Shown here: positions 18,740 through 27,398 of the stretch, piece after piece | Layout of the letters: every line of letters starts with the position of its first letter | Numbering within the stretch: the stretch's first letter is position 1 | From: Cyanidium caldarium | Taxonomy: Eukaryota > Rhodophyta > Bangiophyceae > Cyanidiales > Cyanidiaceae | Length of the DNA: 64,000 bases | Assembly (NCBI GenBank): GCA_026184775.1 | Contig: JANCYW010000010.1 | Coordinates: 186,001-250,000, forward strand | Reading direction: 5' to 3' | Notes under the pieces: model-generated | What the model saw: only the letters and a program-made list of their open reading frames with translations | Database searches by the model: none | Told to the model about the DNA's origin: nothing | Position numbers and translations under genes: made by a program

Positions 18740-21700
18740 ATGACCGAAACGACTCAATCGGAGACGCTGTTGGCATTCCGGGCGGTAGGGGCATGTTTTT
18801 ATGGGGAGTCAAGGGCGAAGCACTGCCGTTTGCGTCCGGAGGACGTCTTCATCCGACAGGATGCGACACGATTCCTGCAACACTGGCGGGAGACGCTCAT
18901 CGAAAGAACACCTGGAACCGATGGCCAAAGCGCGCTTCAGACACTGGCGGATGGCTGGGGCACTGTCGCGACTTCTGGGGCTCTGGGTGGTGGGAAAATG
19001 CCGGCACTGCGCTTGGCGACGCTGCGGGTGCAGCTGAACGCCGAGACGCGGAGGGCACCGCGACACGCGAACTGGGCGTCTGCTGCCCATGAACTGTTGA
19101 AACACGGCGAGTGGAAAGTGGCCCTGGCGAGCCTGTGCTGGCTGTTGCACTGCCTGAACGACTTGTGGCTGTCGAACCGACCGCCAGGCGAGGATGACGT
19201 TGAGGCGACGGACACCATCCGTACTGTCGACCAGTTCCGTCGAATGGTGCTGCGCGAAAGCGAGCTCGATGCCGAGAGCATCACTGCGGCGCTGTATGCG
19301 TGGATGCGCTTGGCTACCGCCGCCGATCGATACCGCCGCGCTCGTGAACACGCCAGGCGGGTGCGCCGACGAGCCGTCGCGGATCCGGGAACGGTTGACG
19401 AAGGCAATGAGTGGTCGGACGCAAAGTCACCGATGTCGTCTGGCCGGGGCACTCCAGAGTCCGTCGACGACTCGGAGGCATCGAATCGCGAGAGCAGTGA
19501 AGACGGCAACAATGCCGACGACGGCGCCGACGCAACGCCGTGTCTCGGCGTGGCCGATTGGGCACCATGCGCGGCCACCGCGTATCTGTGTCTGTTGCGC
19601 CTGATCCCGTCGGCGTTCCTGCATTTTGCCTTTCGACACGCCTGCCGCATCGTGCAAGGCATGCTAGTCGTCGCCGTCGACGGCGACAGCAGTGTCTCGG
19701 TGACCTCGCGAGCGACCCTGCAAGGCGCGCTACAAGCCGCCGCCCGCTTGTTCGAAACGCGCGCCTGGGTCGATCGGCTGGTGGAACTCTACCACGAAGT
19801 GCCCGATACAGAGCGTTCCGACGGCTCCGACCTGCCTCAGTTGGACAGTTTGCGCGATGCCCTCGGCGTGGCCGCCGAGATGGCCGCGGCCTACTTGAAC
19901 GCCACCTTCGACCCGCAGCATCCGAGCGTGCACGGCAGCGCTGAGGTGCGCGCCACCGCCAGCCGCACGCTGCGCCTGCTGTTGTGCACCGCGGCCGCAT
20001 TTGGGGAGCGCACGGTGCACGCCGTCGCCCGCGCACTTCTGCCGCTGCTGCTAGGAGCGCCGGACGCCCGTCGACCGCCATCGCGCCTGTTGTGTCATTT
20101 CGTGGTGGCAGTGCTGCAAGAGGCCGCCGCCGATGCCGATGCCGAACTCGGTGAGGTGTGTGCGCAGCGCATTCACGCCTCCACGCTGCTGCTCACGCAA
20201 CATCTGGGCGTGCGCGCTCCCGACCGCGCCGACCGACGCGAGGCGGCCGCCACCAGCATCCTTGCATTGTTCGGCACGCTGCCGCCAGCGCTGGCCTATC
20301 GCTTCTGCGACTGGTTGGTGCGACTGAGCTGCCATCCGCGCGCCACCGTGCGCTTGCTGGCGATGGAAATCGGCCGCAACATCGAAGAGGAGCCGGACGA
20401 CGATCCGCACAAGACCCCCCACGACTTGCACGTGGCCTGGCAGCTGTTCGAGCGGTTGTTCCTGCACCGCACCAACGATCGCGTGGCCGCCGTGCGGGCC
20501 AAAGCGTTGGCCGCGGCCGCCGAGGGCCTGACGCGCCTGCGCCAGGTGAACCGATGCCGAGCGGTGCAGTGGCTGCGGCGGAATGCGGGGCGGTTGCAGC
20601 GCCGTCTGGCGGACGAAAAGAGCGCCGTGCGACGGGCGGCGGTGATGTTGGTGGTGGCCACGACCACCGAAATGGCGACGACGGATGCGGGCTTGATGAC
20701 GACCGCCGCCAACCCATGGATACTGGCTCTGGAGCAACGGTTGGCAGATGCCGCCAGTAGCGTGCGTCTGGCCGCGGTGCAGGCGTTTTACGCCCTGCTG
20801 CGCGTAGGTGGCGCGGTGCAGCGCGCGGCGATGCGGGTGTGGATGCGCAGCGGTTTGCGTCTGGTGCACGATGCCGAGGCACCGGTGGCGCAGGCGGTCG
20901 CCGGACAGGTGCAGTCGCTGCTGATCAAGCCTCTGGCCCGCGGCGTCGATGCCGCCGATGAGGAGAAGATGGTGTCGGCGTTGTTGCGGCTGGCGGCGCA
21001 ACCGCATCAGCCATGCCGCCTGTCGTTGTCAATAGCGCTGGAGAAAGTGGCCACCGCCATCCCCGATGAGCACACCCTCATCGCGGCGGTGGAGACGCTG
21101 TGCCAACTGGCGGTGCAGTCCGAGCCGCATCCGGGCGCCTGGGCTCTGCTGGCGGCGCTGACGCGCAGTTCCACAGCGGCGCGTCGTGCCGCCGCCGCCC
21201 AACTGCTGTTGCGACCGCACCGGCAACTTTTTTCGGAGATGGCCGCAGCGCGCTCCCTGTCCGCGGCGCAGCTGCAAGTGTGGACGCAGGTGGCGTTTGA
21301 TGCGGGCGCCGAAACGGCCGCCCAGCTGCACCAGGAGGCGCTGGAGTGGCTTTTCCGCTTGCGAGCACCACTGGAGCTGGTGCCGTCGCTCTTGCGCTGT
21401 GCGGTGGCGACATCGCGACCCGAAACGTCATCACGTTGGCCGCGCGACCTGCTGCGGGCCTGTGAGGAAGTGTTGCAGCAAGCTGCTGCTGCTGAGGGCA
21501 TCGTTGGTATCGAACCGCAATGCGCACTGGCAACCATCGGTCCGTTGTGCCTCTACCACCGACAACAGCCATCGACGACGCTGGTGACGTCCATCGAGGC
21601 ATTGTTGGCGCCGTCCTCGGCGACCGAAACCGCTACTTCGCTACGTGCGCAAGCAATGGCCTGTCTGGGTCAGTTGATGGTGGCCGGCGATGCGGCTTTC

Positions 21701-23338
21701 GCAGCACTGCGACTGCCGCTGTTGCTGACCGAGCTGGAGACCAGCGCATCGGCCGCCGTGCGCAACAACGCAGTGTTGGTGCTGGCCGACGTGGCTCGCG
21801 TGCACACCTCGCTGGTGCAGCAGCACGCCGTCCGCATTGCCGCCCGCATCCGCGACGACTCGGTGTTGGTGCGGTATCAGACGGTGGCAGCGCTGGCCGG
21901 CCTGCTGCAGGAGGAGTATTGGAAGGTGAAGAAGGACGGCATGCTGTTTCTGTTTTTGGCGGCCGCCGTGGACGCGGAGCCGTCGGCGGAGGTGCGGGCT
22001 TTGGCGCGACACTGCCTCCAGCACGTGCTGCTGCCGCGCCTGTCGTCGGCGATGGCGCTGGATACGCTTCTGGAGGCACTGTTCTATTTCAACGACTGCC
22101 ACAGTCATCGATATTTGAACCAGCAGGCCGGCGCGTTCCAGTCGGAGCAACAGCGCGCGCGGTTTACGTTGCGCGGCGAGGCGCGGGCGCCGCAGCGCCA
22201 ACAGGTGTACGCGCTGTGGTTGCAGCTGGTGGTGGGCGCGGCCGACGAGCGGCGACTGCTGCTGGCGGAGCGTCTGTGTGCAGATGTGTTGGCGACGTAT
22301 TTGGACGGGGAATGGCGTGCGCCGACGACGGCCGCCGAGCGCGAGGCGCTGCACGGCGTGCTGGCCGATGCGCTGCGGCTGTTGCAGAGTGCGGCATTGC
22401 GAGTGCCCGCTGCGGTCGGCGAAGGACACGGCAGTGCCCAGGCGTTGTGGTGGACGCGGGAGGAAGCGATGGAGGTGGAGGCGGCCGGTGGCGTGTCTTC
22501 CCAAAACACCGCCCATGCTGCGGACGTCGCGGTCCATGTTGGCGGCGGGGAGGAGGTGGCGCTGCAGGCCATTCGTGGCCGACTGCTGCAGCAGTTGGCG
22601 CGCAAGGCGCTGACCGACACGGTGTTGCCGTGTCTGCAGGAGATGCGCCGCCGGCTAGAGACGGAGCGGTCGCCGCTGCTGTCGCTGGTGGTGGGTGCGT
22701 TGCGCGAACGCCTGCGCGCCTACCGCAGTGAACTGCCGGTGTTGCTGCGCGAGGATGTGCAGTTTGCCAACGAACTCGCGCACGACTTTCGAGAAGAGGA
22801 GCGGGAGCAGCGAGAAGCGTGTCGACGAGGAAGATGCCAAGAGCCGCGGCGATACGCGAATCGTCCCCTCAGCATGCCCGCGCAGACCGTGCCGCCCGGT
22901 GCGGACGAGGAGATGCGATCGCCGCGGACGCCCGCGATGCAAGTCGTCGTCGCCAGCGCTCCATCCGGCCACAATGCCGTCCACACAGCCGACAGGCCAT
23001 GCAATACCGATCCGGACGCCGCCACCACCACCACCACCACCACTCGGCGCCAGAGTTGGCTGTGGGTGACGCCGGCTATCGACCGTCGCGGTCGCCCTGC
23101 TCTCTCCGATAACCGCCTCAGCATCTCGGTGCCGCAAACGCGTCCAGCACCGCCAACACCGCACACCGGCGGCGACAAGGAGAACATGATCCATACTTCT
23201 GGTGCGCTACAGCGAGCACTGCCACCGTCGACCAGCCCGGTGAATCAAGCGCTGCTGGAACGCGAAGATGCACGGAACGTGCCCTGGGAGGCATCCCCCG
23301 ACGCCTCCACCTACCGCCAACGCCTTCGCCCTACATAA
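18740..23338 (+). CDS. CAPD3: Condensin II subunit CAP-D3 (HEAT repeats)
   Basis: A 1532-residue HEAT-repeat protein, the length expected of the condensin II D3 subunit, which helps shape mitotic chromosomes. The start is the ATG at 18740 (MTETTQSETLLAFRAVG); an earlier ATG-like position at 18533 is possible. The most diagnostic block is RYQTVAALAGLLQEEYWKV followed by the EALFYFNDCHSHRYLNQQ segment and, near the C-terminus, RERLRAYRSELPVLLREDVQ, matching the conserved end of animal and plant CAP-D3. A disordered tail follows, with a Thr run encoded by (ACC)n at about 23017-23043 and several Ser/Thr-Pro sites that could be CDK targets. Its 3' end is 33 bp from the convergent V-ATPase gene. 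Confidence 0.85.
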   Translation: MTETTQSETLLAFRAVGACFYGESRAKHCRLRPEDVFIRQDATRFLQHWRETLIERTPGTDGQSALQTLADGWGTVATSGALGGGKMPALRLATLRVQLNAETRRAPRHANWASAAHELLKHGEWKVALASLCWLLHCLNDLWLSNRPPGEDDVEATDTIRTVDQFRRMVLRESELDAESITAALYAWMRLATAADRYRRAREHARRVRRRAVADPGTVDEGNEWSDAKSPMSSGRGTPESVDDSEASNRESSEDGNNADDGADATPCLGVADWAPCAATAYLCLLRLIPSAFLHFAFRHACRIVQGMLVVAVDGDSSVSVTSRATLQGALQAAARLFETRAWVDRLVELYHEVPDTERSDGSDLPQLDSLRDALGVAAEMAAAYLNATFDPQHPSVHGSAEVRATASRTLRLLLCTAAAFGERTVHAVARALLPLLLGAPDARRPPSRLLCHFVVAVLQEAAADADAELGEVCAQRIHASTLLLTQHLGVRAPDRADRREAAATSILALFGTLPPALAYRFCDWLVRLSCHPRATVRLLAMEIGRNIEEEPDDDPHKTPHDLHVAWQLFERLFLHRTNDRVAAVRAKALAAAAEGLTRLRQVNRCRAVQWLRRNAGRLQRRLADEKSAVRRAAVMLVVATTTEMATTDAGLMTTAANPWILALEQRLADAASSVRLAAVQAFYALLRVGGAVQRAAMRVWMRSGLRLVHDAEAPVAQAVAGQVQSLLIKPLARGVDAADEEKMVSALLRLAAQPHQPCRLSLSIALEKVATAIPDEHTLIAAVETLCQLAVQSEPHPGAWALLAALTRSSTAARRAAAAQLLLRPHRQLFSEMAAARSLSAAQLQVWTQVAFDAGAETAAQLHQEALEWLFRLRAPLELVPSLLRCAVATSRPETSSRWPRDLLRACEEVLQQAAAAEGIVGIEPQCALATIGPLCLYHRQQPSTTLVTSIEALLAPSSATETATSLRAQAMACLGQLMVAGDAAFAALRLPLLLTELETSASAAVRNNAVLVLADVARVHTSLVQQHAVRIAARIRDDSVLVRYQTVAALAGLLQEEYWKVKKDGMLFLFLAAAVDAEPSAEVRALARHCLQHVLLPRLSSAMALDTLLEALFYFNDCHSHRYLNQQAGAFQSEQQRARFTLRGEARAPQRQQVYALWLQLVVGAADERRLLLAERLCADVLATYLDGEWRAPTTAAEREALHGVLADALRLLQSAALRVPAAVGEGHGSAQALWWTREEAMEVEAAGGVSSQNTAHAADVAVHVGGGEEVALQAIRGRLLQQLARKALTDTVLPCLQEMRRRLETERSPLLSLVVGALRERLRAYRSELPVLLREDVQFANELAHDFREEEREQREACRRGRCQEPRRYANRPLSMPAQTVPPGADEEMRSPRTPAMQVVVASAPSGHNAVHTADRPCNTDPDAATTTTTTTRRQSWLWVTPAIDRRGRPALSDNRLSISVPQTRPAPPTPHTGGDKENMIHTSGALQRALPPSTSPVNQALLEREDARNVPWEASPDASTYRQRLRPT

Positions 23339-23371
23339 CCCTAAACCGACACACACTCCCCACCCTCCCTC

Positions 23372-23758
23372 TCATCGTTCCCGTATGCCCAACAGCGCCC
23401 GCACCCGCTGCAACGTGCTATCCTGCGCGGCATCGTACGGCTCGTCCTTGCTGGGTATCTCCAGCACCGCCGGCATGGCCTGTCGATACTCCGACACCAA
23501 GTGCCGTATCCTATTCGCCGCCGACTGGGTGATCAACACGATGCCGACGTCTGCACGCGCCGCAGTGAACCGCCGAAACGCATCGGCGATGTCCTCGTCG
23601 CTGGTGCTCCCGCGGCGCACCACCAGAAAGTTGTGCGCACCGCCGCTGGCGTCCCCGATACCCGCCAACAAGAACCCAGTGACCGTGTCTTCATCCCCTA
23701 TTACTGCCATCAACCACTCGTGCGGCCTATCCAGTCCCCGAGATATGGTCGCACTCAT
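23372..23758 (-). CDS. VMA7: V-type H+-ATPase subunit F
   Basis: A 128-residue central-stalk subunit of the vacuolar proton pump. The ATG at 23758 gives MSATISRGLDRPHEWLMAVI, then GDEDTVTGFLLAGIG, the family signature, followed by IVLITQSAANRIRHLV and the AMPAVLEIPSKDEPYD block typical of VMA7/ATP6V1F. Length fits the 115-130 of the family. The open frame continues about 200 codons upstream as low-complexity His/Pro/Thr sequence that overlaps the divergent Nup133-like gene and is not taken as coding. Confidence 0.95.
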   Translation of the reverse strand: MSATISRGLDRPHEWLMAVIGDEDTVTGFLLAGIGDASGGAHNFLVVRRGSTSDEDIADAFRRFTAARADVGIVLITQSAANRIRHLVSEYRQAMPAVLEIPSKDEPYDAAQDSTLQRVRALLGIRER

Positions 23759-23980
23759 GGAGTGGGACACGGAACGGTGACCAGGTGTGGTCGCCCTGCC
23801 CAGGCCGAAAGCGCGCACGGACACCGAGCGTGGAACGCGCGCGCGCGCGCCGCACACACGTGTCGTCGTTGCCGCGATCGCCGAGCAGCGGACACGAACA
23901 CACGACACGAGCGTCGCGCGGTCAGCGCGGAGAGAGGGAGCGGAAGCGCACACGGGATCACGTGGCGACGACCGTATAGA

Positions 23981-24003
23981 GTGGTGGTGGTGGTGGTGGT
24001 GGT
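23981..24003. repeat. (GTG)n microsatellite in a divergent promoter
   Basis: Seven to eight uninterrupted GTG units lie 28 bp before the chosen start of the Nup133-like gene, in the 272-bp gap it shares with the V-ATPase F gene. Replication-slippage repeats of this type recur in the window (58875-58915 and within CAP-D3). Confidence 0.85.
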
Positions 24004-24030
24004 AGGGTGTCGATACGGTTGAGAGACGTG

Positions 24031-27000
24031 ATGGAGGTGGAGGAGATGGAGGTGGAGGCGTGGCGGTGTCGTGGTGTGTTGCCAGAGTCGGTGGCAGACG
24101 CTTTGTTTGCGCAAGTGCAACGGGCGGGCGGTGGGGAGGCGTGGGATGGAGGACAGGTGGCCGTGGTGAGCGGTAAGGGGGACGGGCGGGGAGATGGGTG
24201 GCGGTGGTGGTGGGTGGGAATGGCAGTGGGTGCGCGGCTGTTGGTGCTGCGTGTCGCGAATGAGGCAGGGTGTGGGCGGGTTGGGGCGGTGCGGTCGGTG
24301 CCTTTGCGGATCGAATGGGTGGGCGAGGCGTCGTTGCCGCGTTCGGTGTCGGGGTGGAGTCGTGCACGGCTCGCTATGGAGGTGGTTGGGGATCGAGTGG
24401 TAGCGGCGTCTGTGACTGGTGAAGGCACGCTGCGCGTGATGGAGTGGGTGATAGGCGACTGGGAGGGGGCGGTGCCCACGACGATGGGGAGGGATGCACT
24501 GGGCGCCCGGGCGCCATCCCGCGTGCAGGAGATGGGTCTGCAGGGCCTGCTGGAGGAAGCGGGCATGGGAGGCGTGCTGGGCATCTGCGGAGTGCCGAGC
24601 ACGTCGTTGTGGGTGGTGGTGATGGCCAGCGCCGCGGGTGTGGCGGTGGTGGACGTGGCTGCGCAGACGGCCGCGTTGGCGCAGGCGCGCACATCGGTCG
24701 TGCCCCAACGGGTGCGACATCTACTGGGCAGCACTTGGCAGCGCGTACGCAGTGGCCTGGGCACGTCAGCGGTTGTCAGAGCAGCAAATGCATCTCCGAA
24801 AGAGGCGTGGTCGACACGCAGCAGCCGGTATGCGGGCAGCGTGGCGTTGCCCGACCGCTGCATCATGGTGGCCCGGTGGCAGACGCTGGAAAAGTGGCGT
24901 GTGCATTCCAGCGGCGCGTTTCTGGTGTGGAAATGGACCGATATGAGGAGTCGCCTCTGCGAGGGTGTCTCCGCCGACGGAGAGGAGGCGGTGGAGGTGT
25001 TGGCCATTCGCCACGCTGGCGGGCACGTTATTGCCGTCTTCTTCGCCATCACCGGCGATCTGGCCTCTGCTCATCTGGGGCACGGCGAGCGCTGGGAGAA
25101 GCGGCCGCGGACGGGGGTGCCTCTGTCGGCCGCGCTGTTCGTGGCGCTGGTGAGCGTCGCCGCCGACGAGGCGCCCCCGGCGGCGGTGGAGTCCGTGGCT
25201 GCGCTGGGCAATACGTATGTGCGCCAGGAATGGGAATTGCGAGAGCGCTATCACTACGAATACGGTGATCAGTACGCGTATGTGTTGGCGCCAAACGGGG
25301 CGTTGCTGCAATGGCACTCGCTGGTCCCCGGGTTGGCGGCCGACGAACAGGTGTACGGCGCGGTGACCGGATGGGCGGTGTTGCCGGGCAGCAGCACGGA
25401 TGCACCATCGCCGCTGATCGGTTTCGGAGCACTGCCACCGGGCGGCGGTGTGTGGGGCGTGCGGGAGAATGCGGTGGTGGAGGTTTTACTGCCGCCCGCA
25501 CCGGCGCCGCTCGGACCATTGTCGGCGACGGGCGCCGCTGCTCAGCCGACCACCTTGCTGCAGACGGCGTTTCTGCTGTTCGCCTCGGGGGCACAGCGCG
25601 CCGCCCAGGCCACCCTGCGCTACGGCGCCGGCGTGTTGACTTGCGCGACGGTGAACGAGGCGGTGTGTCGTCTCGGGCAACGCCTGACGGAGCGCCTCGA
25701 CGACGTCGATCTGGAGGGCTCGCCTCCTGAATCGCAACTGGCTTGGCGATGCCATCTCCTCCGACGTCTGTACGCGTTCACGGTGGAATGCGAGACCGGT
25801 CTGGGCGACGCCGAACACGTGCACCAGCGCGTGGTGGATGCTCTGACCGAGGAGAGTCTGGTGCAGCTGTTGCGGTATGCGCAACAGGTGAATGCGGCGC
25901 TGGCGGTGGCGCGACTGCGGAATCGGATGTCATCGGCCGGTGGGAGCGTGCTGGGGCAACAAGTGCTGCCCGCCGCCGACCGTGCAGAGGGCGATTGGGC
26001 AGGGCAGATCGTCGAGGTGGTGGAACGTCTGCAGATGCGTTGGGAGGCGCAACCGAGGTCGTTGCATCCACACGGAGCGATGTCGCCGCCGGAGCACGAT
26101 CACGAGTACGTCCAGACGGCGGAGGTGGCCGCGCGGCTGGTGCTGGACGGCGTGGTGGGGCCTCGAACACAATTACCGGAATGGGCGGCAGTCTCCTCCG
26201 TAGAGACGACGGCGGCGGAATGGTTGATCACCTCCACCAGTGTCCTGATGCAGTTGCTGCAAGTGCTGGTGCAGCAACTGCCCGAGCGGCTGGTGGGACA
26301 AGGCGCTCAGCAGCGAGAGGCGGTGATGAACACCGGGGAATCGCTGCTCCGGGCGTGGATGGAATGCCAGCGGTTGGTGAATGTTGATGACGGCGATACC
26401 GCCGGCACTCCGGTGCTGTTGCGATTGTTTTCTGGCGGTTGGGCGGAGGTGGCCATCCGGCTGGCCATGGAATACGGTCGGTTCGGCGCGCTGATGGCCA
26501 TGGCGGATGCAGCTGCCGCCGACACCGACACCGACGCTTTGGTGGACGCGTGCTTGAACGCTTTCGGTCGCCCGTTTGCCGACTTCGCATACCAGTGGTG
26601 GAGTGCACGCCGCAACGAGCAAGCAATGTTGCGGCATGCGCGGGAGTACCTGCGGCCGTGGTTGCGGCAACACGAAGAGGAACGACGGCGCCTGTTGTGG
26701 TTGGCGGATATCCTGGCCGCAGAATATGAGGCAGCCGTGCAACACCTTTTGGAGTGCGAGGCGAGCGCGGAGGTGAGCGTGGAACACAGCGAGGTGTTGT
26801 TGGCGCTGGCGCTGTTGTGTGGGAAAGTGAGCGACCCACCGTCGGCTGCAGAGGAGGCGCAGCTGGCCCGACGACGGCTGCGCACGCAAGCGTTTGCGCA
26901 CTTGGGACTGGAGCACTTTCGGTCCACTGAATCGCTGGTGTCGTGGTTCGCTCAAGGCGATGGTGGAGGAAGTTTGACGTCGCTCGGCGATGACGCTCTG

Positions 27001-27309
27001 GCGCTGTTGCGGCTGCTGGACGCAGAACGGGCGTGCTCGCTGTACGCACCGGTGTATGGCGCGCTCGTCGGCCGGGAAAGGCACTTGTGGGAGCGTTTGC
27101 GAGAGCACGGCGCCGCGATGAGCGATGCCGAGACCGACACCCTGCTGAAACAGACCGCGCTGTATCGCGTGCTGCGACAGCGTGGGACAGCAGAGGGCCG
27201 CACGGCGGCCGATGTCGATGCCCTGGTGGCCGCCTACCCGCAGTATGAGCCGCATTTGCGGGCGGCGATGAGGGAAACGCCGGCCGCGCCGGTGACCTCC
27301 ACCGAATAG
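24031..27309 (+). CDS. Nup133-like nucleoporin
   Basis: A protein of about 1092 residues from the ATG at 24031 (MEVEEMEVEAWRCRGV). The first half alternates short beta-like hydrophobic stretches with loops, compatible with the seven-bladed propeller of Nup133. The second half is helical. The segment RHAREYLRPWLRQHEEERRR leading into LLWLADILAAEYEAAVQHLL matches the Nup133 pattern in which a helical pair ends in LxWLHDIxxxDYxxAxxTL. Nup133 is the membrane-distal end of the Y-complex scaffold of the nuclear pore. Overall identity is low and the N-terminal propeller assignment is inference. It converges on the myosin gene with a 90-bp gap. Confidence 0.6.
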   Translation: MEVEEMEVEAWRCRGVLPESVADALFAQVQRAGGGEAWDGGQVAVVSGKGDGRGDGWRWWWVGMAVGARLLVLRVANEAGCGRVGAVRSVPLRIEWVGEASLPRSVSGWSRARLAMEVVGDRVVAASVTGEGTLRVMEWVIGDWEGAVPTTMGRDALGARAPSRVQEMGLQGLLEEAGMGGVLGICGVPSTSLWVVVMASAAGVAVVDVAAQTAALAQARTSVVPQRVRHLLGSTWQRVRSGLGTSAVVRAANASPKEAWSTRSSRYAGSVALPDRCIMVARWQTLEKWRVHSSGAFLVWKWTDMRSRLCEGVSADGEEAVEVLAIRHAGGHVIAVFFAITGDLASAHLGHGERWEKRPRTGVPLSAALFVALVSVAADEAPPAAVESVAALGNTYVRQEWELRERYHYEYGDQYAYVLAPNGALLQWHSLVPGLAADEQVYGAVTGWAVLPGSSTDAPSPLIGFGALPPGGGVWGVRENAVVEVLLPPAPAPLGPLSATGAAAQPTTLLQTAFLLFASGAQRAAQATLRYGAGVLTCATVNEAVCRLGQRLTERLDDVDLEGSPPESQLAWRCHLLRRLYAFTVECETGLGDAEHVHQRVVDALTEESLVQLLRYAQQVNAALAVARLRNRMSSAGGSVLGQQVLPAADRAEGDWAGQIVEVVERLQMRWEAQPRSLHPHGAMSPPEHDHEYVQTAEVAARLVLDGVVGPRTQLPEWAAVSSVETTAAEWLITSTSVLMQLLQVLVQQLPERLVGQGAQQREAVMNTGESLLRAWMECQRLVNVDDGDTAGTPVLLRLFSGGWAEVAIRLAMEYGRFGALMAMADAAAADTDTDALVDACLNAFGRPFADFAYQWWSARRNEQAMLRHAREYLRPWLRQHEEERRRLLWLADILAAEYEAAVQHLLECEASAEVSVEHSEVLLALALLCGKVSDPPSAAEEAQLARRRLRTQAFAHLGLEHFRSTESLVSWFAQGDGGGSLTSLGDDALALLRLLDAERACSLYAPVYGALVGRERHLWERLREHGAAMSDAETDTLLKQTALYRVLRQRGTAEGRTAADVDALVAAYPQYEPHLRAAMRETPAAPVTSTE

Positions 27310-27398
27310 GATGTCGGTCGCGTCATGTACTCGTTATTTACGTAACCCCGCTGGGATGTCTCTGCATAACCCCCGCGAGACATCACCTTATTTTCGCC

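Noticed and set aside
23014-23043. Regular CCA repeats considered as a CRISPR or satellite array
   Set aside because: It is an in-frame trinucleotide run inside the CAP-D3 tail, with no spacers.
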